64,000 bases of DNA from Schizochytrium sp. TIO01 (Eukaryota; Sar; Bigyra; Thraustochytrida; Thraustochytriidae). Shown piece by piece: positions 39,053-50,254 of this stretch (its first letter is position 1; every line of letters starts with the position of its first letter). The stretch spans positions 1,315,148-1,379,147 of the forward strand of contig SMSO01000014.1 in NCBI GenBank assembly GCA_004764695.1, in the 5' to 3' direction. The translations under genes and the position numbers were made by a program. The notes under the pieces are model-generated. The model had not been told where the DNA came from. It searched no databases and saw nothing but the letters and a program-made list of their open reading frames with translations.

Positions 39053-40231
39053 ATCTAAAGTTCTAAAGTTCTTTCTTTTTACTTACTTTCTTCCTCCTGC
39101 AGAGTGTTTTTATTTCCTCATACTGAAAGCGAATAAACTCCTAGCTTTTTATTTTATTTTTAAAATTTTAATTTAATTCTTTTTATTTTCCAAATGAATG
39201 GGTTCAAGAGAACAGTTAGAACAGCTTGGAATTTTTTCTTTTTTCTTTTTTCTTTTTTCTTTTTTTAATTGACGTAGTAACGTCAGCAAACTATCCCGTT
39301 TAATTTATTTATTTTTCTTATCATTTTTTATTTAGTTATTTTAACCAACATTAAAATACTTTTTCAATCACTTTTGAACAAAACCAAATAAACACCGGCT
39401 TATCCTCGCAGCGGTCGACAGAAAGCGAAAAGAACGCCCAAAGCACCTGCTTTGCCAGCGCTTGTGAACCGTAAAGTAAGTTCGTTGCGCATCTACGAAC
39501 TGCTTCCCGCCCTTCTCCTCTGTGTTTGCTGTTTCTAGTTCCCCTGATTCTCTCTTAGCTTCTTTCTTTAGCTGTTTCGCATACGTAGATCATTCATTAA
39601 TCAGAAGATGCAGACGGCCTACTCCGCCGCTTGAGCTGAAGACCGTCAACGTTCGAAGCTGAAGCAGCAAGCACAAGAACAAACCTATGAGTGTGTCTTC
39701 GAACTGGAATCCAATCAAGGGAACGAAGAAGCCGTCGATGGTGACGTCTTCGCAGCGCTGGAAGAGGTACTCTCTCGCAGCATGTCGTCTGATTGATTGC
39801 GAAGCTCTTCTTCTTCATCTCTTATTCGTAAACTGACACAGCCCTATGAGCTGGATACCGATAAGTTTAGCCGCTGTTTGCGAGAACTTTACCTCTAGAG
39901 AAGCGAATTTGATTATCGAAGTACTATCGTTTGACTAGCACTCGTAGGTACTTTCTTTCCCATAAAGCTAGCTGTGTTTGTTTGTTTGATTAATTCATTG
40001 AGTGATTGATTGGGTGATTGATTGAGTGAAGTTGAGTGAAGTTGAGTGAGCGATTATTTGTTTCTCTTTGAAAAGAGAGAAAAGAGTTGAGCGCATGCAA
40101 GCATGCACGTACCTACAACTAACAGAGCTTTTTCTCTAAGAGCTGGCCGCCCCGCACTGTTACCTGAAGGCCTAAGCAGGTGGTAGCGCACAGAAGGGAA
40201 GCCTAACCTTGACAAAAGAAAATCATCACAA

Positions 40232-40302
40232 AATGAATGAATGAATGAATGAATGAATGAATGAATGAATGAATTTAATGAATGAATGAATGAATGAATG
40301 AA
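40232..40302. repeat. (GAAT)n array
   Basis: About 17 units with one interruption near 40274. Confidence 0.95.
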
Positions 40303-41130
40303 AACGATTCTCACTGCTCTTTGTGTTGGAGTTTTGGCTTTTCCTGTCTTTCGCCATGTGCGAAAGGATGACCGCTGAGGCCATTGCAAGCAACACAGCC
40401 TCTGACAAGAAGAAGAAGAAGAAGTAGAAGACCTGCACGCAGTGAGAATTGGACGGTAGGTCTGTCAGTTGGTTAGAGCCCACCGTAATTCTGACAAGCT
40501 CAAGCGCCTCCTGCGGATTGAAGATTCAAAGGGCGGTCGGCTGACTATTGTTCTCAATAGGATAGGTACCATCTACCTAACTGCCTGCCTACAGCCCTAC
40601 TAAGTTAGAGGTACTTTTAGTTTGCCGAAGAAGCAATCAAACAGAACAGAAATTATTAAATGGACGAGCGATTCTTTTACTTTGTTTGGGGGAAAGGCGT
40701 TTTAAACGTAAGTGGTGACAGCACTACTCGGCTACAGACAGCTCAAAGAGAAAGAAACTAGAGTTGCTCTTGCAAGTTCACTGAACGCGAGACGTGTTAG
40801 TCTTCCAGAGTGTCTCACTTTACACTGAATGTTCTTTATTGCAAATTAAACTTTATCGTGCAGAAGATACAACTAAACAGTGTCAAAGTATATTTATACT
40901 GAATAAAAATATCCTCTTTTTCCTTTTAACCCTTTTTTAATAAATACTTTTTTGTTTATTTATTTTCTTTGTTTAGGCAAAAATGTTGTAGCGTTCTTTT
41001 CGTTCTTTTCGTGAAGCTTCAAACGTTTTCTACTGAAAATCATTCTGATTTAAAGGAAATTATTTAAAAACCCTGAGGCACTGAAAATAATCAACGATGA
41101 GCCCCTCTTTCTAATAACTTTATATATATA

Positions 41131-41202
41131 TTTATTTTATTTATTTATTTATTTCAATAATAATAATAAATAATAATAATAAATAATAATAATAATAATA
41201 AC
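41131..41202. repeat. (ATTT)n followed by (AAT)n, partially self-complementary
   Basis: A T-rich half (41131-41153) abuts an A-rich half (41156-41202), so the strand can fold on itself. It lies in a generally AT-rich stretch from about 40880 to 41270. Confidence 0.85.
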
Positions 41203-41493
41203 ATTGAAAAGTAAAAAATGTTAATACATTTTAAAACAGTATTTTTTCTTAATTAAAAAAAGTACAACTTGAAGAATAAGAAAGATAAAACAGACATACC
41301 ATCTGCCATGTATCTAAGAGGAGTTCGAAAGGTAGAACTGCCGAGCTGGGCCGGCAGTGTTTTGGGATGTCTCCTCACTGCGAACGGTCCCGCAGGAGTT
41401 GACAGAACGGCCTTCAGAATTTGTTTCTTTATTTCTTTGTTGCTCTCTCGTGTTCGTCCGCGGCTTTCCCGTGCGCGATGGCGATGGTTCACT

Positions 41494-41541
41494 CGTTCAT
41501 TCGATTCATTCGATTCATTCGATTCATTTCGATTCATTCGT
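41494..41541. repeat. 9-bp tandem repeat ATTCATTCG
   Basis: About five units, with one T insertion near 41528. Confidence 0.9.
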
Positions 41542-41981
41542 TCGTCTCTTCGATGCTTCGCTCTTTTCAATTGAAGCCGCTGTGACCCACGCGAGAACTC
41601 GCTTAATATTCCAGACAGATGCTTGACTCAGGGTTTCTTTCTGATCAGAGATCATCACTCAGCCAACGCAAAGACGCATGCCAAGGATTATTGAATTGAC
41701 AACGAATGAAGCTAATCTGCAACGATTGAAGAGTATCCAGTTCCCGCGGATTCGTCTCCGATAGCGGCGAATACCTTGGTCGCTGCGGCGGCGACGGCGC
41801 AGAATTGCTGTCCTCCAGAGAACGATATTGAACGGATGCTTGCGTTATTATAAATGCAAGCAGGAATGCACGGGTGGAGGTGCTGGGCTGCAGCAACGGC
41901 ACGTACTAGCTGACAGCTTCTTTTCCTGGCATTGCTCGTGTCTTTGGCTCGTTTATTTCATGCTGGACCTGCATGAGCCGC

Positions 41982-42030
41982 TCATCCATCCATCCATCTA
42001 TCCATCCATGGATCCATGGATCCATTCATC
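41982..42030. repeat. (CATC)n array containing an 18-bp palindrome
   Basis: CATC units run into ATCCATGGATCCATGGAT (42004-42021), a perfect inverted repeat formed where the array turns into its complement (GGAT). Confidence 0.9.
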
Positions 42031-42644
42031 CGTTCGCTCCATTCGTCGATCGATCGGAGCCGAGCGAAGCGACCTCTCTCCATGATGCTGTCCGGAAGCC
42101 TGCTGTCCTGGTCAGCCGCTGGGAAGTCAATCGATTCCACGGCGAACGGCGATGTGATTGCTGTAGCTCCGCGTTTCCAATGGCAGCTGACTGACTGAAG
42201 CGCAATCGCTGATGCAAATGCAAAAGGTCGTCCTTCGAGGACGAGGCCGTTCATCCGTAAGTTCTTGATAAACTTCCTCCCGATGGGCGTGCGTGCTGCA
42301 GGCAAGTACGCAGGCCGCTCGAGCCTGGCCTGCGAACAGCATTGCAGCGAGGCCTTTTGCTTGCTTCCTTGCTTGCTTGCTTGTAATGAACGAATGGCTA
42401 ATGAATGAGCGGGAGTTGAAACCCTCGGATTTGACCAGGGATCCACTTGCAAACGGGCGTACCTGCGCGCGTGAAGGACGGCAAAAAGCTATTTGATGCA
42501 GGAGTCAGGAAGTCCCAAAGAGAGCGCCGCTTGGTCGTACTGGCGAAGTCACGAAGGAATAGGAATGCCTGCGATGTGGCACGCTGGGAAAATCCTAGAC
42601 GCCGAAGCCACCCAAATTATCCCCAAATCCTCACCACGGCGATG

Positions 42645-42677
42645 ACGACGGCGGCGGCGGCGGCGGCGGCGACGACG
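42645..42677. repeat. (GCG)n trinucleotide array
   Basis: About eight GCG units flanked by GAC units, the only strongly GC-rich microsatellite seen. Confidence 0.9.
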
Positions 42678-44582
42678 CCATCGAAGTCTTTGCCTTTTGT
42701 TGAAAGGCACTACGCGTGTGAAGATGTTCGCCGTCCCAAAGGCGAATAAAAATTCTGCGGCGAACCTGCCCGGCGGCGCAGATGAGCGTTAATCGAATTT
42801 GGGGTCCCAGCAGGAACTTGACGGTTGAGGGGGAGGAATTTGCTGAAGAAATGCCTGGACCTAATTGGAATCGATTCCTCAGTTTTGCAGGATTTTATTT
42901 GTAAGCGCGATCTCAGCTGTTTACAAGTTGTAATCAGAGCCGCAATTTGTAACTCGGAGGAAGAAGAGTTTCATGCTGCGCTCGCCACGTATTTATCAGG
43001 GTATCTTTTTATTCTCATAAGTTATTGCTTTCTTTCTTTTTCTCTTTAATTATGGAATTACATTCATTCAGAATAACAGTCCTCATAAAATACAAAGTAG
43101 TCCATGACATTGGGCGCGAAGGCAGTGCATCTCCGTGCAAAGCCTGGGCACCTCCTACCGTCTGAAGACCTTGGAATGCCATCTCTTCTCCTTCTCCTGC
43201 TGGAAACAGACCGCGCTGGAGGCTCGGAGAAAGAACGAGAAGAGATGAACTATTTATTATTGGAGGAGGGGGGCCGCTTTCTCAAGGATGGATCTGCGTC
43301 GAGAGCTTCTTCTGAGGACAAGTGTCGATCGCGTCGCGTAAGCTGACGACTGACAGGCAATAATTGCGAAGAGAGCTGGTTCCCAGTGCAAGTGATGCAG
43401 GTTTAAGGTGAAGACCCCTTTTGGAAAAAGGCTCTAGATATCTTGCTAGCCTGCCCTGCGTGGCGTTAGACGGAAGCAGCTGCTCCTTTCCGCCTCGTCA
43501 TCTTCGAATGGAAAGCTCTCGTGGATTGGATTGGCTTTGGTCGAATGAATGAAAGGTTCCTGCCCGTCCTTTTTCAGGCTCTCTCCTGAAAATGTTCGCG
43601 TTCAAATTGGGCTCTCATCCGGCGTGACCTCCGAAATCCGTCACGCGGTGGAAATAACCCAAACTTACTTCAGGCAGATGCCGCGTGCAGCGTAAGCACA
43701 AAGTCTGCTGCCTGGGTATCGCAAAGCGAAGCTACCACAGCTTCGCGCGGGTACTCGCTCCCCTCGGGACCCGGCTACCTCGACCCAGATAGACGTGGAG
43801 ATTTATTTATTTGGTCATGAATTGCTATGAACGACTTTCCGCTTCGAATTCGAACTCTCTCCAGAGCGCCACGGCAGAAACCCGAGGAATGAATATATAG
43901 AACGCCAGCCCAGCTGTCCCTGAAACGCAAGAATAAATCAAGAGAGAGCGAGCGAGCGAGCCCAGCCTCTCGAAACCCGCAGGCCGAGCGCAAGGAGCGA
44001 AGGGTCAGTCAGCCGCGATGATGATGGCTCTCTCAGTCCAAGATGAGAGAGGAGATTTGAATTGATTTGCCCAACCGAAAGAAATCAAAGCAAGAGCTCT
44101 GAGCGAAGGCGCGAAAGACGCAGCGTGCCCCTCCGCAGACTGTGGCCCCCGCGCTCGGACGAGGGGGGGCTCCGCAGGGAGGGGTATACAGTAAGCTGGC
44201 GCGTGACTGGCGCCCTCTCGAGAGCGCTTGCGAGACGCCAGCACTCCGTTCGGAATCAAATCGAAAGCAGCTCCGAGGACCGCGAAGGCATTTGAAAACG
44301 CTGTGCACGAAGAGCAAAGACTGCGCAGCGGCGCTGGGGCGAGAGCAGCCCCTCCGGAGAGGAAGGACTCTGCGGGCCTCAGCTCTGAAGAGGCGAGAGC
44401 CCGCCGTGGAAGAAGCGGAACGTAGGCTCAAGATTTGGAAATTACTGTCGGCTGGAGTTTGCAACTGCTGTTGAAGTTTTAAAGTTCGATTTTGGGCGCA
44501 AGGTATTCGTGATTTTTTTGTTTATTGGGTTTTTTGTTTATTGGTTTGTTTTAAATTAAAATTAACTTTAAGCGCGCCGTGG

Positions 44583-44684
44583 AATTTGAATTTGAATTTG
44601 AATTTGAATTTGAATTTGAATTTGATTTTGAATTTGATTTTGAATTTGATTTTGAATTTGATTTTGAATTTGATTTTGAATTTG
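44583..44684. repeat. Compound hexamer array TTTGAA changing to a 12-bp TTTGAA-TTTGAT period
   Basis: About six plain TTTGAA units, then about five regular 12-bp units in which TTTGAA alternates with TTTGAT. The switch shows expansion of a mutated dimer. Confidence 0.95.
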
Positions 44685-47600
44685 TGGGTTCTGAAGAGTT
44701 GAAGAGGATCTAATTAACATTTGAGGGACCTGAGATGCCCTGGTTGCGGGCACGACGTGGACAAAGGCTCAGAGCCGGACTCCGCTAGACCTCCAAGAAT
44801 CCAAGAAGTCTCTGATCTGTTTGGTGTTCCGATGTGCCTTGGAGTTTTAGAAGAAAGCGACTTGCCAAGAACATGCCGGCCACAGGCCCGGACATGCTAA
44901 TATCTCGGGCCGTCTCCTCGCTTGTGGAGGAGCTGCTGTGGATTGCTGCTGGTTCTGGCAGACTGCGATGAGACCTGCGCTAGTCCACGCCCCCAGCAAT
45001 GTGGCACTAGTCAAGACGCATCGCCAGAGGTATGGTCGCCAGAGACAATGCAGGTATTCCTCAAGAAAACGAAGCTTGAGATGCTCGTTTCAAACTTCTT
45101 TCCCGTGTTCTACATTCAAAGCTATCAGCCCCGCCTATTGAAAGGCTTCTTTCTGGCTTGAGCATTTGAGTTGAGCCTCTGCACAAAGATTAAAGCACAT
45201 TCTCCACCTTGGTCCATGTGCTGCTGCAGTCGAAGCGACGGTGAAAGAAGCATGAAAGCGGTTGCTCCAGCTCTCTATTCAGCTCTTCAGCTCTAGTTAG
45301 AGAATCCAAAACAGACATGTGCCTGAGCCTTAGCCCTTTGCAAATAGCGCGACCTGGATATACACCGTCTCAGGAAACCCAACAGGCAAGCAAGTTGATC
45401 TCGAGCTTGGCCTACTAGTGCGACTGACTTCCAGAATGGCCAGACCTGGCCTTTTCCTTTTAGTTGCTCATGCCTGTGTCTCTGCGACAATATTGCCTCC
45501 ACATTCAGAAAGGAACGGGCTAAATACCCGCCCTCTCAATCGGAGGGTATGTAAAGTAAAGATTCACTCAGAGCTCCAGCGAAAGTGCATGGGCTCAAAT
45601 TGTATGGTTGAAAGTTAGTACACAAAAAAAGGACAGCTAGCTATCTTCAACTCCCACGTTGGGCGCATACGATGATGCCTACGAAGTCTAACAGTGTAGC
45701 TGGTGAAACCTCTTGCGGACCGGCTTTCGAGGCAAGCTTACGCCCAGAGTCCCGAAGGTCTTTCTTGGGGCGAGCTGGGCGCACCATTCTTCCTTTATAA
45801 GTCCCTTCTTTCAGGTTTTCTCTCCTTCAGATTCTTTTGTTTCTTTCGCACGTGGCCAAACACATCTCAGGCTGGAAAGTTGGGAACGAGTCTAGATCTC
45901 GAGCTTTTCGTTGCTGGGTAGCTAGTCCCGAAGCGACCCGAAGCGACCAAGCGTATAGCGCACCCCCGCGTGCGCAAAGCAATGGCACGGACATGCTTGA
46001 TCTTGAAGATACTCTTGGCCGAAGAACTCGAGAGCCCTTGTCGGCGGCGTGGACTTGAAACTACAAAAATTATCACGGCATGCTAGGGTGAAAGTAGACA
46101 GGTACTGTTAGCGACCCTACACTAGCAGTTCGAGTCTTTCTTTGCCCAATCTGCGTGGACAAAGGCTGGACCATTTGTACTCAAGCGAGAGGTACGATTC
46201 TTGCACCCAGCCTGACTCAAATGAGATGGAATGCTGCGAACGTAAAACTTGAAAAGTGCCTGCGATACCGAGCATGCAAGACTCCACGCTGCAAGAACGA
46301 GACTGGATGGCTGATGCAACTCGGAGTTGGATACCAAGTTCTCGAGGCGTACATTATCATCATATCTGGTAAGTAGAGCGAAAACACCTGAGGCTATCAT
46401 GAGGCTGACCATGATACTTCAAGTTGGTATAGGGAGATAGGTGCCTGCTAAAGCACAATTGCAGTCTTACTTGAAAGCAAAGGATCTGGATAACTGAAAT
46501 GATTGGAAACGCTCCGCTTGGCCTGTCAAGGCGTCCGCAACAGACGCAAGATCCCCCCTTCGTAGGTGAAGACAACGGACGTCGCCAATATAGCTTGTTT
46601 CAAGCGAGCAGTTGACCAAGAACCTGAATGTTCGCCGCGTCTGTTAGTTCTATTCCAAGACTTGAGTGTTCTATTACGGCTCGTTCCTCGGTTGGAACAA
46701 CTTTTATTTGCTTCTCTTGTGTGATTAATTTTTAGGACTTAAATCTTTTTGCCACTAAATCTTTTCATTGTTATCATCATCTCTGGCAAAACAATAATAA
46801 TAATAATAATTTTTATTATTATTTTAATAATAAAACCGCATGGTGCGCGTGCAGCTTGTTTTTCTCTTCCCTTACTCAGCTATCTTTATCCAAATTAGAA
46901 AAAGAGAGAAATAATTTCGTGAAGCAAGAAGATTTTAGGTATTGCTTTCGAGTGGACAAAAAAGAACTGTTCCCCGCCTGAAAAATCGAGTGTTTTAAAC
47001 TTCGTTCTTTTTTTCTCATTCTTTTTGTCATTTACTTTTTTCGCTATTCCGTAGAACGATTGATTGGAGGTGCAACTAACTATTACTAGTTATCTGAAAC
47101 GGTTGTTCAAGAATGGACTTCTATATAAGTAAAATAAAGAAGGTAAAAAACAAAACATCATGGGTTAGGTTGATACTCTTTCGATTCCATAACATGATTC
47201 TCGATTATGGAATTTTTGAAATTAAATTTTAGATCTTGTTTTTCAGCTTTTATCTTCACATTACTATTTGGCGCATTTTGAAGCAAAAAGGAATAAAAGA
47301 GGATCGGCACATTTCTGGTTTCGATCTTCAAATACTATAGGCGAAAGCCTACATAAAATATTAAAACCCGATTTTAATATCCCAGAAGGACCCTTGTTCG
47401 CGCTTGTCGCTTTTGGTTTCACTCATGCTCTGTTGTTGGGTAGATTGTCACTTGTCAAAATAAAAAATTTCTCACACTTCAAGTACCCATTTACGTAACG
47501 GTTACATTCCGGGATTTACCAGCTTAAGACTATCCCGCTTCAGGCTTTCAAGTTAAGAAAGGACACCTCGCCAACACCCCAAACCTGTGCAGGCAATTGG

Positions 47601-50200
47601 AATGCGAGCACGCGCACGGGCCCGTGCTCGTGCCCTGATCCAGAGCAATGTTTATCTTTTCGTTTTTTATAATAGCACGTAAGGAGGTCTGTACCTAGTG
47701 CGTGCCGTTAAACTATCAAATATTCAATATGCATGTTTATATGTCATGCATTTAAACTCCTTAGCGTAACGAATCAGAAGCTATTATCTCTATCGCTCTA
47801 TCGTTTGGTTCGTCGTCATTTAGTATACCTCCAACTTAAGCCAATAATAAAAGATAGCCTATAAAGAATGGAAATTTCTCAAGTCTGCTCAACTATTTGC
47901 AAAATTGAGGTCCACGCAAGGAACAACCATTTACACTTTAGTAACATCCGAACTGAGACGCATGCGCTTCCTTCGATTAAACTGGTGTAGACAGAGGCAC
48001 AATTATCAGGGCCATCTGCAATTGCACACATCAGCCGGTAGGACACCTAAAGGAAGGAGTTACAAGTATCCATCCCTTTAAGATCACTAAGTATTACAAA
48101 CTTGCACTTTGAAAACATCATGCCAAATGAAATCACATTCCTTGAAAATACAGAATTTGAACACCGTGACGGTGGCACTGTATCATGCATACAATGCATG
48201 TGCCGAGCGTCGGCGCCATTATTGATAATAATGGATAAATTAAATATATTGTAACTTTCCCTACCGCAGCATAAAATTCTAGTTAGGGGGGTCTGCTGTC
48301 GATTACGCTTTTGGAGGTACAATCATGATAGGGGCTGTGCAGTGCATTGTCCAAACACTTCAGTTAGCCTGCTCGTTTAGCATTGTGCCTCCAAACAGAA
48401 CACCGTCTCTTACTTGGAATCATTAAAAACAAAGCTCGTCTCATTGATTTACCAAAGCCTCTATTTTATTCTTTCAAGTCAAGGTTGTTGCATATTTATT
48501 AGCTTAGTTGGAGCGAATGCATCTCAAAGGAATGGACTGCAGCAAAAGTGCACAAGTACTTTTCAATCTGTTTTCTTAAATCTAATGCCAACGATTCCAT
48601 TTCATTACTTAGCAGAGTAAAATGTATTCCTGAGATGTATTTGTTCTCGAGGGAATAAGTTCCATCTCTGCATTCTAATATATATGACTTCAGCTTGTAT
48701 TTTAGTCCAAGACAATTCAAATAGCAATAAATATGAGGTATTCTCCTTCAAATCTCATAACAAAAGTACCATCGCAATTACTTCTTTGAATTTAATGTGT
48801 TGCAGATTAGTCTTTTTTAAGTGTTCTTGGCTATTTTATTGATTGGCTGAAATGATCTGGAAGGGAAGGTCATTCTTTTAATGTTCTCCTTTATTCAGCT
48901 TCACTAAGCTCGCCATCTTACAATCGTTAATAAAGGCACAATGATGTATTTCTCTCTGTTCGCGGATGTCTCAAAGAATCTATAAATTAGAACCCTTAAC
49001 CAAGAATCTGGAGTGAATTGAGCCTTCGCAATGCTGAACACACGATACAACTTTAACGCACATGTGATATTCTTATATATTACCTCAGCTTAACTGGTTC
49101 ATTTAGCCTTGCTTTATACCTTAGTTTGCCCTGGCACAGAAGCAAGGCTTCATTTAATACTTTGGAGGCACTTATTCTCTTCAGGGTCGCCAACGCCTCG
49201 ATTTGATAACAAGCGCCGTATTTAAACCCCACTATGAAAAGCAAACCAACAAACGGCAATCGAACCAGATATGAAAGAATCGATCCTATTTTAACATCTA
49301 GTAGAAAAGGTCTTTCAATGCTCTAAGCCTGTCTACAACTAACCTAAACTCCTCTAACTAATCGCTTATTAATGATCTTGTTCATTCCGATTGCAATTTG
49401 TATGTCACACCTGAGTTGAGAATATATAATGGCAGCGCTTCTGTTCATTCATATTTTTGGAAAGCAAAAAAAATGAAGAATCGTGTAAGAACAGATTTTG
49501 ACAGAATTGTTGCACTTGCATTGAGCACATAAACTCTTTCTAAGCCCACCGCAAAGGTAGTTAGTTATTCATTTTGAGAATCCAAATAATTTCATTGGAG
49601 GAAGTCGATCCATGGAAAAATCAACCCACTTGGAGATCCGCAATGCCCACCCTTATTCCAGCACCGTCCTATTTTGCTCACTATGTGGTCTAGAAAGTTT
49701 TCCATTGAATATTTTATTTAATCATTTCATGCGCGGCTCTGCATTATACTCCACAACAAAAACCGCCTCGAGAAGCTCTGCAGGCATCTGTAAATAGGGA
49801 ATCCTGAAACATGTAGGTTGACTTTATTTCATATTGATATTTCGACCCTTCCTGTGATTTCAAAAGATCTCGTAGCAGGGGCGAAAAACTGACTGGCCTC
49901 AATAAAACTAGAAAGGATGCTGGATAAAATGCATAATGCTAGAGTTTAAGTCGATTTCCGGGTTGCTTTTTTATTTCTTAATACTACTCATATATCAGTA
50001 CCACGTTCTCAAAACATTAGATTTGAATTTATTGTATCAGGATCCTACTATTGGCAAGATTAAAACTACATATAAGAGGCTAACATGTTCTCTAGATAGT
50101 GAACAAGCCTACTAGTAGATATACCTACTCATAGCAATAAGATAGGGACTTATGAATCTAACGGCGGCCATGTGAATTGAGAGCACCAGCGAAAGGGAAG
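44685..50200. other. Gene-free interval leading to the gene block
   Basis: An AAT/ATT inverted array lies at 46791-46835. From about 46.8 kb the DNA is AT-richer and almost free of microsatellites up to the SAP-domain gene. Small frames (for example 47268-47498 plus, 49612-49797 plus) lack motifs and are not called. Confidence 0.6.
46791..46835. repeat. (AAT)n-(ATT)n inverted array
   Basis: AAT units followed by ATT and then AAT again, forming an imperfect hairpin. Confidence 0.9.
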
Positions 50201-50254
50201 ATGGGATCAATCAATTCTCTTTGGCAGACACACGTTTTCCACCATGAAGACTGA
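50201..50254 (+). other. Small upstream frame overlapping the start of the SAP-domain gene
   Basis: An ATG at 50201 opens a 17-codon frame that ends at TGA 50252-50254, overlapping the main ATG at 50244 out of frame. If the transcript begins upstream of 50201, ribosomes initiating here would bypass the main start, which could damp translation. The transcription start is unknown, so this is only a sequence possibility. Confidence 0.25.

Larger units (their letters stand above)
39053..44582. other. Gene-free interval with several arrays
   Basis: Includes a 7-bp C-T6 run (39234-39265), GAAT (40232-40302), ATTT followed by AAT (41131-41202), a 9-bp ATTCATTCG repeat (41494-41541), CATC (41982-42030), CTTG (about 42362-42382) and GCG (42645-42677). 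GC-rich DNA at about 44,060-44,460 is open on both strands without motifs. Confidence 0.6.

Noticed and set aside
42004-42021. 18-bp perfect palindrome as a regulatory site
   Set aside because: It arises where a CATC array meets its complement; no gene is adjacent.
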